Part shown: piece by piece, positions 35,893 through 44,708 of the stretch | Layout: each line of letters opens with the position of its first letter | Numbering within the stretch: the stretch's first letter is position 1 | NCBI RefSeq assembly: GCF_000744095.1 | Contig: NZ_JQLI01000001.1 | Location: 1,426,001-1,490,000 of the forward strand | From: Cupriavidus necator A5-1 | Lineage (GTDB): Bacteria > Pseudomonadota > Gammaproteobacteria > Burkholderiales > Burkholderiaceae | DNA: 64,000 nucleotides | Direction of reading: 5' to 3' | The notes under the pieces: model-generated | The model's input: the letters and a program-made list of their open reading frames with translations, nothing else | What the model was told of the DNA's origin: nothing | Database searches by the model: none | Made by a program: the position numbers and the translations under genes

Positions 35893-36849
35893 ATGAACAT
35901 ATTCCACTCCACGATAGGCGTAGTCGACTCCAAACGATTCGCCTACTGGCAGGATGTCGTGTGCGACACATTTGTGCAGATCGATTGCATTCCGCTGTCG
36001 GATCGCCCATTTTTTGGCGAAATTAGTACGGCGCTGATCGACGATTTGCAATTTTCCCAGGTGCGTAGCCGCGACCATCAAGTGATGCGTACGTCTCGGC
36101 GAATCGACGGCGGGCGTGAGGAGTACACCCTCATGCAGTTCCAGTTGAGCGGCAATAGCATAGTGGTGCAGGACGGGCGGGATGCGACGATCGCAGCCGG
36201 AGATTGTGTTTGCTACGATTCCGTCCGCCCGTACACGCTTCAATTCCGCGATGATTTCGAAGCGCTGGTCTTCCAAATTCCCCGGCAACGATTAGTTGGC
36301 CGCTTGGGGCAGACGGAGCGGATGACCGCTCGTGCCATCCGTGGCGATAGCCTATTGGGTACCTTGACGGTGCCCTTCATGCGCCAACTTGGCGGCGTGG
36401 TGTCGCAAGTCGATCCGGCAGTGGCGCGTCGTCTATCCTCCATCGCGGTCGATCTGGTGACGGCTGCTTTGGGGGACTTAATCTCCGTCGACGAGCATCA
36501 ACCGAGTTGGGCCGGTACCGCACTGAAGTGCCGGGCCAAGGCGGTAATCGAAGAGTCGCTGCATGATCCTGATCTCAATACGGAGAGGGTAGCGGCAGTC
36601 CTCGGCATCTCGCCCCGCTATTTGCAGTCGCTGTTCCACGAGGAGGGGGAAACGGTCCGTGACTGTATTTGGCGCAGGCGCCTGGAGCGCGCGCGACGCG
36701 ACCTGGCTGATCCGCTGTTGGGGACTAGATATATCAGCCAGATCGCAATGGACAATGGCTTCAATAATTTTGCCCACTTTAGTAAACGGTTTCGCACCGC
36801 GTTCGGTGTGTCGCCGCGCGAATACAAGGCGACCCTCGTTCGGTGTTGA
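35893..36849 (+). CDS. AraC-family regulator with AraC_binding_2 sensor domain
   Basis: 318 residues from the ATG at 35893; a GTG at 35842 would add 17. The 35893 start aligns with the paralogue at 27727, where ~17 residues precede YWRD (here YWQDVVCDTFVQID). The C-terminal helix-turn-helix pair is LNTERVAAVLGISPRYLQSLF and YISQIAMDNGFNNFAHFSKRF. It is divergent from the decayed nitrilase, its likely former target. Confidence 0.88.
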   Translation: MNIFHSTIGVVDSKRFAYWQDVVCDTFVQIDCIPLSDRPFFGEISTALIDDLQFSQVRSRDHQVMRTSRRIDGGREEYTLMQFQLSGNSIVVQDGRDATIAAGDCVCYDSVRPYTLQFRDDFEALVFQIPRQRLVGRLGQTERMTARAIRGDSLLGTLTVPFMRQLGGVVSQVDPAVARRLSSIAVDLVTAALGDLISVDEHQPSWAGTALKCRAKAVIEESLHDPDLNTERVAAVLGISPRYLQSLFHEEGETVRDCIWRRRLERARRDLADPLLGTRYISQIAMDNGFNNFAHFSKRFRTAFGVSPREYKATLVRC

Positions 36850-36869
36850 AAGAATTTTCAGAAAGCAGA

Positions 36870-37020
36870 CAGTTCCGCCTAGCGTCGCCTCAATCGCTTT
36901 GGCGATGTTGAGCACTCGGTCGTCGCTGCCTGCAGGGCCTTGGATTGCCATGCCGATGGCCCCCCCGCTGATCCGATTGTGTCGCGATAAAGAGGGGGCG
37001 AAGTTGTTCGCGCCAAGTCG
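36870..37020 (-). pseudogene. Possible amidase C-terminal remnant
   Basis: Between the AraC and GlxA genes the minus strand reads HNRISGGAIGMAIQGPAGSD followed by DRVLNIAKAIEATLG. This resembles the last helix region of amidase-signature enzymes (typically PIGxQxxGPxGxD…L..A…E). No Ser-Ser-Lys core is present. A fragment of an amide hydrolase next to nitrilase-type genes would fit, but the match is short. Confidence 0.4.
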
Positions 37021-37056
37021 GGCCAATACGGCCCTACTTGGGCTGCCCTAGCCCCT

Positions 37057-38082
37057 TTAGCCCGACTCACTGTCTCGTGCGAAACGTCGCGCGTACTCGT
37101 TGGGGCTCACGCCTATACGTCTTACGAACGCCTTTCGCAGCACGTCGACGCTACGATAACCGCATCGACGTGCAATCTCTTCCGTCGAATTCCGCCCCAA
37201 CTCGAGGGCCCGGCAGGCAGCTTCTAGCCGCACGTCTTCGACATACTTGGCGGGCGTGACGTTTAATTCCCGTTGAAACGTACGGATAAGCGTCCTGACA
37301 CTGGTCGATAGTCTGTCTGCCAGTATCTCTACCGTAAGCTCCGCATGCAAATGCTCGCCGATCCAAAGGCACAACTCGTCCAGGCTCGAGCCCGATGCCC
37401 GCTGCGATCGAAGAGCAACGCTAAATTGCGCTTGACCGCCTGGCCGTCGCAGGAACAGGACTAAAGTCTTCGCAATTTCCAGCGCGACATTATCTCCTAG
37501 GTCTTCGGCTACAAGAGCGAGCGCTAGATCGATCCCTGCGGATATGCCAGCCGACGTATACACATTGCCATCTTTCACCCAGATAGGCGTCGGATCGACC
37601 GCGACTTTTGGGTAACGTTCAGCCAATTGTGTTGCCATGCGCCAATGAGTTGTTGCTCTACGACCGTCCAACAGTCCCGCATCCGCCAATGCGAACACGC
37701 CGACACATATCGAGCATACTCGGCGCACCGATGGTGACTTGGTTCGGATCCACTCAATCGCAGCTGCATCAAGTCGTTCGATCGACCTAAAGCCCGAAGC
37801 GACGATCAAGGTGTCGACTGGTTCGTCGGCACGCCGCTCCTGTTCAAGCGTCTTGTGCCCCAGTAGTCCGATGCCGACTTCGCTTTCCAGACACGCATCC
37901 GCACTGCAACATACCAATTCAATCGTGTAGGGAGCGGGCTCATCGTGTAGCCGGTTCGCAAAGGAGAACACCTCGGCTGGTCCAATCACATCAATCGCAT
38001 CCACCGGCGGCAAACCCAAAATCACGATTCGCTTATGCCGGCCAGCCTTAGGCTGCTTACGTACCTCCGTCCGCTTCCCCAT
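37057..38082 (-). CDS. GlxA-family regulator (DJ-1/PfpI domain plus AraC helix-turn-helix)
   Basis: 341 residues from the ATG at 38082, chosen because GAGG lies 7 bp upstream; 38121 is an alternative. The N-terminal DJ-1/PfpI-like domain has IVILGLPPVDAIDVIGPAEV and the elbow CSICVGVFALADAGLLDGRR. Two AraC-type motifs follow at the C-terminus: LTVEILADRLSTSVRTLIRT and EEIARRCGYRSVDVLRKAF. It is divergent from the HD-domain gene at 38203, the probable target. Confidence 0.9.
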   Translation of the reverse strand: MGKRTEVRKQPKAGRHKRIVILGLPPVDAIDVIGPAEVFSFANRLHDEPAPYTIELVCCSADACLESEVGIGLLGHKTLEQERRADEPVDTLIVASGFRSIERLDAAAIEWIRTKSPSVRRVCSICVGVFALADAGLLDGRRATTHWRMATQLAERYPKVAVDPTPIWVKDGNVYTSAGISAGIDLALALVAEDLGDNVALEIAKTLVLFLRRPGGQAQFSVALRSQRASGSSLDELCLWIGEHLHAELTVEILADRLSTSVRTLIRTFQRELNVTPAKYVEDVRLEAACRALELGRNSTEEIARRCGYRSVDVLRKAFVRRIGVSPNEYARRFARDSESG

Positions 38083-38202
38083 TTTCGCCTCGTGTATGTA
38101 CAAGATTGAATTGTGGCACAAATAGACCGTAAACAGTCATTTTTGCCACGCCAAGCGCGCCTAGACTGAAGACCTCGTTCACTTCACGTTCGCGGAGGAC
38201 AC

Positions 38203-38844
38203 ATGAACACTCCAGTCACTATCGGAGGCGTTACCGCCCCGGATTCTGCGCTCACCCGGAAAGCGATATCGCTCGTCGAACGGGTCCATTCAAAGGTACT
38301 GCTTAACCACTTGCACCGGACATGGTGGTTTGCAGAATTTATCGCCAAGCGGCGGGGGCTAGCGTACGACCGCGAGCTTGTCTATCTCGCCGCAATTCTG
38401 CACGACCTCAGTCTCTCCGACGAATTCGCGGCGAACCAGCGCTTCGAGGTTGATAGCGCCGATGCTGCCAACCGGTTCCTGCTCGATAACGACTACCCGA
38501 AATCCAAGGCCGAGCTCGTCTGGGATGCCATCGCTCTCCATACTTCCACGGGCATCGTTGATCGCAAGCAACCCGAAGTTGCACTTATTCACATCGGGGC
38601 ATATGCCGACCTTTTTGGGCTTCGACTTGATGAAATTACGCCACCCCTGGTTGATGATGTGCTTGCTCTTTACCCTCGGCTTGGAATGAAGGCTGCGTTT
38701 ACGGAAGCGTTAGCTGAAGTCATCAGGAAAAAGCCCCATACAGCTTTTGGCACCGGGTTGGTCGATATTGGACATCGCCATGTTCATGGCTTCGGTTGTC
38801 CGAACCTGTGCGACCTCATCAACAACGCTCCATTCGACAGCTGA
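38203..38844 (+). CDS. HD-domain protein, cyanamide-hydratase-like
   Basis: The 213-residue protein is preceded by GGAGGACAC. Metal motifs are the His in LLNHLHRTWWFAEFIAK (residue ~34), the pair in AAILHDLSLSDEF (~64), and AIALHTSTGIVDRKQPEVAL. The ending is NNAPFDS. The pattern FEVDSADAANRFLLD matches the HD family that includes cyanamide hydratases. It is ~35-40% identical by eye to the protein at 42072. The role is probably hydrolytic, with substrate unknown. Confidence 0.82.
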   Translation: MNTPVTIGGVTAPDSALTRKAISLVERVHSKVLLNHLHRTWWFAEFIAKRRGLAYDRELVYLAAILHDLSLSDEFAANQRFEVDSADAANRFLLDNDYPKSKAELVWDAIALHTSTGIVDRKQPEVALIHIGAYADLFGLRLDEITPPLVDDVLALYPRLGMKAAFTEALAEVIRKKPHTAFGTGLVDIGHRHVHGFGCPNLCDLINNAPFDS

Positions 38845-39083
38845 GAGGTTGTGACACGTCAAAGCGGTGGGTTAGAACGGGTCGCGGGTATCTTCGCTGG
38901 CCGTTGGCCAGCGCAATGCGCAACGATGTACGTGCCGGAATTTAAGCGCATGTCTGCAGTTGATCTTCTGCGCAATTCATCTTTCGCCGAGTAGCCAATG
39001 CAACATACGTCAAGGGGCGGCATGGGATTATCACGAATAATGAGGTAGCCTGATCGAGACGGACACGCCTGGTCCTTAGATTA

Positions 39084-40174
39084 CTCATAAGTCAGAAATA
39101 TAGCGGACAGATGGGTGCCTGAAGAACGAGCGCACGAGCTTCGGGTTGCGTCTAATTTGTGCAAGCTGCTCATGAATTCGCGGGCCCAGCTTTTCGCCTT
39201 TTGGGAGCGCGCGACGCCGCTGCGCTTGACGTGACTCCACACTAACTCATCCGGATTGAGGTCCGGTGCGTAACCGGGCAGGAAATGCAAGGTCAGTTTG
39301 CCCTGCGTACTGGCAACGTAGTCCTTGACGATGGCTTTCTTATGCGCTGGCAATCCGTCGACGATCAGATGTACCGCCTTCTTTCGATTGAACATCAGCT
39401 TCTTGAGCAGCGAGACGAACAACTCACCGCTGAGCCCGCCTTCGTACGTTGCAAACCAGAAGGCGCCCTTCGAATTGACGGCGGACGCCGCGCTCATGCT
39501 TTGCCGCTGGCCCGGCCGCTCGGACTACGGGTGTTTCGCCGCGCGGCGCCCAGGTCTTGCCATGCACCGAGTCAGCTCGAAAGCCCGATTCGTCCCAGAA
39601 GAAGATATCCGCCTTCTGCTCACGAGCCTGCCTGGCAATGGCCGGATACGTGTCGTGCCGCCAGCGATCGATTGCCTCCGGATCGCGTTGGTAAGCGCGC
39701 TGCAGCGGCTTTTGCGGCGTCAGGTTCAGGCGTGCCAGCATTGCGCCGATCGAGGCCAGACTCAGCGTCACGCCGAACTTTTGCTGCACCAGTTCGCGAA
39801 CCAGGTTGCGCGTCCACAGCCCGAAATCGAACCCGTACTGCATCGGATTCTTGCCGTTGATCCATCGCAGCACCCGCTGCTCCTGCGCGGGCGTGAGCGT
39901 GCGCGGGCGACCCGGGCCTTTGGTCGAGCGCAGCGCCCGTACACCACGGCCGCGCGCCTGGACGCGAATCTTGTACGCCCACGACCGATTCATCCCAAGC
40001 GATGCCGCGACATCATCCGGATGCTCCCCCTCGGCCATGCGTTGCACCGCCAGGATGCGCATTTCTTCAAGCGTGTTGTGAGCCAGGCTGCGACCGTCCC
40101 GTTTCATGAGCGCTCCCTTCAATGACTTTCGCTCAAGCATAGACTATTTGTCCGCTAAGTTCCTGACTTATGAG
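39084..40174 (-). mobile_element. IS630-family insertion sequence
   Basis: The terminal 26-bp inverted repeats match at 23 of 26 positions: left 39084-39109 and right 40149-40174, both beginning CTCATAAGTCAG and ending TAGCGGACA when read inward. Both ends are flanked by TA (39082-39083 and 40175-40176), the IS630/Tc1 target duplication. The single transposase gene inside is broken. Confidence 0.9.
39085..40107 (-). pseudogene. IS630 transposase, two frameshifts
   Basis: The N-terminal frame from 40107 has the helix-turn-helix part (DDVAASLGMNRSWAYKIRVQ) and the first catalytic Asp in DIFFWDESGFRAD. One extra base near 39515 shifts it to the frame with NSKGAFWFATYEGGLSGELF, LIVDGLPAHKK (second Asp) and FLPGYAPDLNPDELVW (Glu). 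A second shift near 39200 is needed to reach the normal end …FRHPSVRYISDL, whose stop lies inside the terminal repeat. All three DDE residues are still encoded, but not in one frame. Confidence 0.85.
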
Positions 40175-40202
40175 TAAGATCGTGGATCAGGAGTGTGCAA
40201 AG

Positions 40203-40514
40203 ATGAGCAAGGCAAGACAGACGTACACGGAAGAGTTTCAGGCAGAGGCCGTGAGACTGGTGCTGGAACAGGGACTGACGCTGCAGTCGGCCGCCCAGCG
40301 CCTGGGGATTCCGAAGGGCACGTTGACGAATTGGGTGTTGAGAGCCAAAGCGCCTGGAGCAGCAGCGGCACCAGGAGGCGTGACAGTGGCGGAGTTGGCG
40401 GCAGAGAATGCGAGGCTGCGCAAAGAGCTGGCCGAAGCGAAGCTGGAGCGCGATATTGTAAAAAAAGCCGCAGCGTACTTCGCCAGGGAATCACTGCCCG
40501 GTACGCGTTCGTGA
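40203..40514 (+). CDS. IS3-family OrfA
   Basis: 103 residues from 40203. The N-terminal HTH_Tnp_1 motif is TEEFQAEAVRLVLEQG and RLGIPKGTLTNWVL. A leucine-zipper follows (AELAAENARLRKELAEAKLE), ending RDIVKKAAAYF. A run of seven A then G at 40460-40467 is the expected -1 slippery site for making the OrfAB transposase. Confidence 0.88.
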   Translation: MSKARQTYTEEFQAEAVRLVLEQGLTLQSAAQRLGIPKGTLTNWVLRAKAPGAAAAPGGVTVAELAAENARLRKELAEAKLERDIVKKAAAYFARESLPGTRS

Positions 40515-41368
40515 GGCAATGGCGAGAAGTGTATCCGGTGAAGATGATGTGCCGGGTATTGGGGGTCTCGCGCGGTGGTTACTACGACTGGACGCACAGA
40601 CCTCACGGGCTCAGTCCGGAACAGGAGCGGCTGCGTCTGGCGATCCGAGCAGCCCACAAGCGCACGCGTCAGACGTATGGTACGCGGCGCCTGCAGCGGG
40701 AGCTGGCTGGCGAGGGATTCGAGGTCGGCCGTGACCGGCTGGCCAGACTGCGCAATGAGCTGGGGATTCGGTGTCGGCAAAAGCGTCGATTCGTGGCGAC
40801 AACGCGCTCGGCACATAATCTGCCAGTAGCGCCCAACCTACTGGAGCAGAAGTTTGAAGCCGACAGGCCAAACGCCGCGTGGGTGACTGACATCACGTAT
40901 ATCGCGACCGATGAGGGGTGATTGTACGTGGCAGGAATCAAGGACCTGTACACGTGCGAGATCGTCGGCTACGCGATGGGGCCCAGAATGACACAGGAAC
41001 TGGTAGGCGAGGCGCTGTTCCGGGCGGTGCGTAGCAAGCGGCCGCGGCCCGGTCTGATTCATCATTCGGACCGGGGTAGCCAGTACTGTGCTCACGGCTA
41101 TCGCAGGTTGCTGGCGCAGTTCGGCATGCAGGCATCGATGTCACGCAAGTGAAATTGCTACGACAATGCGCCCATGGAAAGCTTCTGGGGCAGTCTGAAA
41201 GCAGAGCTGGTGTACCACCATCGGTATGCCACCCGGATGGAAGCCATGGCCTCTGTCCGTGAGTACATTGAAATTTTTTACAATCGCCAACGGCGGCATT
41301 CGAAGTTGGGGTACCGAACGCCCGGCGAAGTCGCTGCAAGCTACCTCAATCGACTAGCTGCAGCATGA
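40460..41368 (+). pseudogene. IS3-family OrfB (transposase), two in-frame stops
   Basis: The frame after the slippery site has HTH_21 (KRTRQTYGTRRLQRELAGEG) and the rve integrase core: Asp in WVTDITYIATDEG, Asp in HHSDRGSQYCAHGYR, Glu in NAPMESFWGSLKAEL. TGA at 40919-40921 replaces the Trp of DEGWLY. A second TGA at 41150-41152 replaces the Gly in SRKGNCYDNAP. The element cannot make active transposase by itself. Confidence 0.88.
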
Positions 41369-41478
41369 ACCAGACGTGTCCGCTCTAGACAGAACACCTC
41401 ATAATGCACCTTGACGTTGCTGCAACCACGCTTGACATCGAGGAATGGTTTCATTTAGCACACTAGGAGGTAACATCC

Positions 41479-41829
41479 GTGCAACAGATACTTGTCGAAC
41501 TCTACAACTACGGTCCTGCCTGGGCCAAATGCTCCGAGGTTGAGCGGGCCGATTTCATTAAAGAAGTCATCGAGTCGGTGAACGGAATGAAAGATGCCGG
41601 CGTCGATGTCATCGCCTATGGCAAGAACGCCCGCGAAACGGATCGTCGAGCGCCGTACGATTTCTTTTGCATCTATCGCGTGCCGAGCGCTGAGTTTCAG
41701 CGCGAATTCGAGCACCGGATTGCTGCGTCCGGCTGGTACGACTACTTTGAGCAGGTGAATGTCGGCGGGCCTGCGGAAGATTTTGCGGATGTACTGCTAG
41801 GCAACGTCAAGATGGTTCGTCCGCGCTGA
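41479..41829 (+). CDS. Small conserved protein of unknown function (DUF6616-like)
   Basis: 116 residues from a GTG at 41479, chosen because AGGAGG sits at 41465-41470. The sequence (LVELYNYGPAWAKCSEVERA, GVDVIAYGKNARETDRRAPY, FFCIYRVPSAEFQREFEHRI, SGWYDYFEQVNVGG) looks like a ferredoxin-fold, EthD/Dabb-like small protein. Function unknown. It is followed by an oxidoreductase fragment and an HD-domain gene in the same direction. Confidence 0.7.
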   Translation: MQQILVELYNYGPAWAKCSEVERADFIKEVIESVNGMKDAGVDVIAYGKNARETDRRAPYDFFCIYRVPSAEFQREFEHRIAASGWYDYFEQVNVGGPAEDFADVLLGNVKMVRPR

Positions 41830-41971
41830 GCCTCTTCAGGGAACTACCCGATCATCGATGCCTATCTTTCCGAATCTTGTGACGGCGCGCAGGTGCCAGT
41901 GTGGGTGGCAAGTATAGCCGTCAACGGTCAAGGATACTGTCATGGCGATCGCCTCGAACAGCAGCGGAAAC

Positions 41972-42022
41972 ATGAAAATTGCCGGCAACACCATCTTCAT
42001 TATCGGCGGAGGATCGGCCATG
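41972..42022 (+). pseudogene. Short-chain dehydrogenase N-terminal remnant
   Basis: The first 17 codons read MKIAGNTIFIIGGGSAM, close to the MKLxGNTILITGGxSGIG start of DltE-like short-chain dehydrogenases. The frame then leaves the family and the rest of the gene is absent. It lies in the 240-bp gap before the HD-domain gene, so a deletion probably removed a ~250-codon gene. Confidence 0.55.
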
Positions 42023-42071
42023 CCTGTTACCTCGATCAACCATAGTGTAGTGCACACTGCAGGAGGTACTC

Positions 42072-42695
42072 ATGATCTCAGGAATTAAAGCGCCAGACAC
42101 CCAGTTGGCCCGGGAAGCTGAGGAGTTCGTGCAATCGTCGTCCAGCGCGATGCTCTACAACCACGTCATGCGGTGCTACTGGTTTGCCGAGCTGTTCGCA
42201 CGGCAGGAAAATGCCAAGGCCGATCGCGAGTTGATGTTCTTCTCGGCGACGCTGCACGACCTCGGCTTCACTGAACATGGGCGCGGCCCGCATCGCTTCG
42301 AGATCGAGGGCGCTCATGCGGCCCGCCGGTTCCTCAAGGATCGGGGTGTGCCGGATACCCGGTCGTGGCAGGTATGGAGCACGATCGCTCTGCATACCTG
42401 GGACATCAATCTCTACAAGGAAGACGAAGCGCGCCTGGTGGAGCACGGCATCCTGTACGATGTCGTCGGCCTCCCTGACGCCAAGCTCGACCCCGCAGAT
42501 GTGGCCGAGATCGTGAAGCGCTATCCACGCCTGGGCTTTAAGCGGGGCTTCTACGAGCTCCTCTGCGAAGAGCTCGACACCAAGCAGCCCTACCAGCACT
42601 TTAACCACATATGCACCTGCATCGCGCACAATCGCTCGCCGATGGCGATGCCCGACGGGCAGGCGGTGCTGAACGGCGCGCCGTTCGACGAGTAA
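42072..42695 (+). CDS. HD-domain protein, cyanamide-hydratase-like
   Basis: The 207-residue protein is preceded by CAGGAGG. Metal residues are the His in LYNHVMRCYWFAELFARQE (~31), the pair in ATLHDLGFTEHGRGPHRFEI (~61) and the His in TIALHTWDINLYKEDEARL. It ends NGAPFDE. This is the closest of the three paralogues to classic cyanamide-hydratase-family proteins. It is followed by ~230 bp with no gene. Confidence 0.83.
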   Translation: MISGIKAPDTQLAREAEEFVQSSSSAMLYNHVMRCYWFAELFARQENAKADRELMFFSATLHDLGFTEHGRGPHRFEIEGAHAARRFLKDRGVPDTRSWQVWSTIALHTWDINLYKEDEARLVEHGILYDVVGLPDAKLDPADVAEIVKRYPRLGFKRGFYELLCEELDTKQPYQHFNHICTCIAHNRSPMAMPDGQAVLNGAPFDE

Positions 42696-42923
42696 CCTGA
42701 ACTCGATCTCGCGCTCTCCCTACAAGGGAGGGCGCACCGGATACCGGATTAGCGCCGAACAGCGAGCTCCCGAACGGATTTCCGACGTATCGAACAGGAC
42801 TTGGTCGTCCTTGTTCCCCGAGATCGGCCTCAAATCGACTACCTAATCTCCGGTCGGACGCCCATCCAAGTTGCGCCAGCCAGTTTATTAAGCGGTCGAT
42901 TCGGTCAGAGAGATTGCGACGTT

Positions 42924-43556
42924 TCAGGATGCAGTAGCAGAGCGGCGACGCGGCGGTTTTACTTGAGCGTCGATCAACAGCCTGGCCATGGCGATCAGCT
43001 CGCGCCTCACGCTACCGGCTCCGACCGTCATGGCGTGCCCATATGCGCCGTCGAGAAGAATCGCTAGTTGGTCGCCAAGCCGATCTGGATCCTGCGCGCC
43101 AAGATCTCGGCTCAGAACACGCAGACGTTCGCGCACTTCTTCCTTGTTCGCGCAGGCTATCTCTGTGCACGGCTGCTGTCGGTCTGGAAACTCAATGCAG
43201 ATGTTGATGAATGGGCAACCGCGAAATTGGGGCTGTGAGATCAGCTCTGCGACGCCAATGACAATGCCTTCCAGCTGCTTTCGGGGTTCCCCCACGCCGC
43301 TCGCGACTAAATCATCCCACCACTGCCAGAAACGCCGATCTTGTTCCTCGACAAATGCTGCTATGAGCTCCTCTTTGGATGAGAAAGTCCGGTAGAGCGA
43401 CGATTTTGACACGCCGGATCGCTCAATGACCGTGTCAATTCCGATTGCGCGGACACCCTCCTGATAGAAGAGATCCGTCGCGGTCTGTACAAGTCGCTCG
43501 CGCGCCGAGGGTTCACCTCTCTTCGGCGCACCTCGCCTCTTCGTTGTGCTGCTCAT
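42924..43556 (-). CDS. TetR-family regulator
   Basis: The 210-residue protein has the N-terminal helix-turn-helix RERLVQTATDLFYQEGVRAI, then IDTVIERSGVSKSSLYRTFS and SKEELIAAFVEEQD. The C-terminal ligand domain is of the YcdC/NemR-like type (FRGCPFINICIEFPD). It is divergent from the SnoaL-like gene, with a palindrome and a consensus promoter between them, so it likely represses that gene and itself. Confidence 0.92.
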   Translation of the reverse strand: MSSTTKRRGAPKRGEPSARERLVQTATDLFYQEGVRAIGIDTVIERSGVSKSSLYRTFSSKEELIAAFVEEQDRRFWQWWDDLVASGVGEPRKQLEGIVIGVAELISQPQFRGCPFINICIEFPDRQQPCTEIACANKEEVRERLRVLSRDLGAQDPDRLGDQLAILLDGAYGHAMTVGAGSVRRELIAMARLLIDAQVKPPRRRSATAS

Positions 43557-43567
43557 TCTTTGACTCC

Positions 43568-43596
43568 TTGCATAGGTACAGATCAGTACCTATAAT
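43568..43596 (+). promoter_or_regulatory. Sigma-70 promoter with overlapping TetR operator
   Basis: TTGCAT (43568-43573) and TATAAT (43591-43596) are separated by 17 bp. A perfect palindrome lies in the spacer: ATAGGTAC (43572-43579), AGATCA, GTACCTAT (43586-43593). A TetR dimer bound here would block the promoter for the rightward SnoaL-like gene. The site is 12 bp from the TetR start codon. Confidence 0.75.
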
Positions 43597-43681
43597 AGCA
43601 CGCACTTGTCCCATTGAGGTCTTGGGGTCATATCCATGCAAAGTTGCTCCTGCCTCTCAACCCACCGAAACACACTGGACC

Positions 43682-44080
43682 ATGACGACATCAAACAGCA
43701 CGGAAGACAACAAGGCCCTTGTGCTGGCCGCTATCACAGGCGCGTTCATCGACCGCGATCCACTTGTTTTGGACCGCTTATTCAGTGACGACTACAAGCA
43801 GCACAACCCCATGATTCCCAACGGAACTGCAGCGATCAAACAAGTCATCGCAGGTCTGTCCGATGACTTCAAATACGAGCCCGGCGTAGTCGTGGCTCAG
43901 GGAAATTATGTCATGGTGCATGGCCGCTACACGGGGTGGGGTCCAAAGCCGATGGTCGCGGTTGACATCTTTCGGGTCGCCAACGGCAAAGTTGTGGAGC
44001 ATTGGGATGTAATGCAGGAAGAAGTTCCGGCAGCGCAAAGTGCCAATGGTCATGCCATGTTCACCGGCACGGTGGATTGA
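43682..44080 (+). CDS. SnoaL-like (NTF2-fold) protein
   Basis: 132 residues from 43682; a longer open frame upstream crosses the promoter and is not used. The domain pattern is ALVLAAITGAFIDRDPLVLD, LFSDDYKQHNPMIPNGTAAI, VHGRYTGWGPKPMVAVDIFR and VEHWDVMQEEVP. It resembles predicted SnoaL-like aldol-condensation or detoxification proteins controlled by TetR regulators. The specific role is unknown. Confidence 0.85.
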   Translation: MTTSNSTEDNKALVLAAITGAFIDRDPLVLDRLFSDDYKQHNPMIPNGTAAIKQVIAGLSDDFKYEPGVVVAQGNYVMVHGRYTGWGPKPMVAVDIFRVANGKVVEHWDVMQEEVPAAQSANGHAMFTGTVD

Positions 44081-44192
44081 TCGGGTGGGTCCACCCGCCC
44101 GGTCGGATACTCGGGCAAGGGCTTGTCAGGGCGTCAGACACTTGCTAACGAGTCCAGCATATCGCTGACTGTGCTCAAGCGCCTCCTGGCTG

Positions 44193-44321
44193 ACCTGCCC
44201 AAACGGCATCGATGCCTATTGCGAAAGTCTCGACGGGGCGGTCTGGCAGACCGCGCTTCCGCTCTTCAATGAGAGTATCCGCGTGCCGGTCTGTGGTCTA
44301 GTCACCCAAATACTGGCTTGA
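44193..44321 (+). pseudogene. NADP-dependent oxidoreductase (CurA/YncB-like) remnant
   Basis: In the 44081-44693 gap the plus strand reads TCPNGIDAYCESLDGAVWQT, ALPLFNESIRVPVCGLVTQ, then stops. Medium-chain NADP-dependent oxidoreductases carry CPxGIDVYFENVGG…PLLN…RVPVCGL at this point, so ~42 codons of such a gene survive. Nothing else recognisable is in the gap apart from the repeat at 44492. Confidence 0.6.
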
Positions 44322-44491
44322 GCAGCGCCGGCACTATGCGCGCCATTCGTTGTCGACAGACATTGAGAATGCCCGCTCGATTTGCTTATGAACCTTCGGA
44401 TTTCGACTGTCGCATCAGTTCAGGGGTGCGCTGGCGGAGTTTCGTTCGCCTGGGACGTTCGGGAATGGCCTGACTTGCCCGTCGACTCTTT

Positions 44492-44616
44492 ACTTATATG
44501 GTCGCCTCCTCTTTGCAAGGGATATTTTTCGATAGCCAGTAGGGTGGTTGCGGACTTATATCCGGACTCGATCGCGGGAGCAATCCCGCCGGCCCCGATG
44601 GATTTCGCCGCAGAGG
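44492..44616 (+). repeat. ~125-bp repeat, inverted partner at 53112-53228
   Basis: About 80% identical by eye to the reverse complement of 53112-53228. It contains two ACTTATAT boxes ~70 bp apart and a hairpin GCGGGA-GCAA-TCCCGC (44574-44589). In the partner the hairpin is GCGGGC-GT-GCCCGC, so both arms changed together. Here it lies just before the intact ISL3 element; in the partner it is the 5' leader of a LysR gene. Confidence 0.7.
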
Positions 44617-44708
44617 TCCTCATCTACACTACGGACTAAAGGTCCAAGTAAAGTTACAGGCTTGTCTCTGCGCGGTCCAACCTGTCTTGCGTAGAACAAA
44701 GGAAAGTT

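Larger units (their letters stand above)
39051..41391. mobile_element. IS3-family element interrupted by an IS630 insertion
   Basis: The ends carry matching inverted sequences around CGGACACGCCTGGTCC at 39061-39076 and, inverted, CGGACACGTCTGGTTC at 41366-41382. OrfA and OrfB lie between. The IS630 element at 39084-40174 sits in the left leader of this IS, so the left IS3 end is on the far side of it. Exact IS3 ends and a target duplication could not be fixed. 38845-39050 upstream shows no gene, only a GC-rich hairpin at 38895-38913. Confidence 0.7.

Noticed and set aside
40203..41368. Treating the IS3 stops as recoding
   Set aside because: Only the -1 shift at the A7G run is a known IS3 feature. 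TGA in place of Trp and of Gly has no recoding signal and is simple decay.
41836..42057. Minus-strand small open frame before the HD gene
   Set aside because: It lies opposite the short-chain dehydrogenase remnant and has no supporting start signal or domain.
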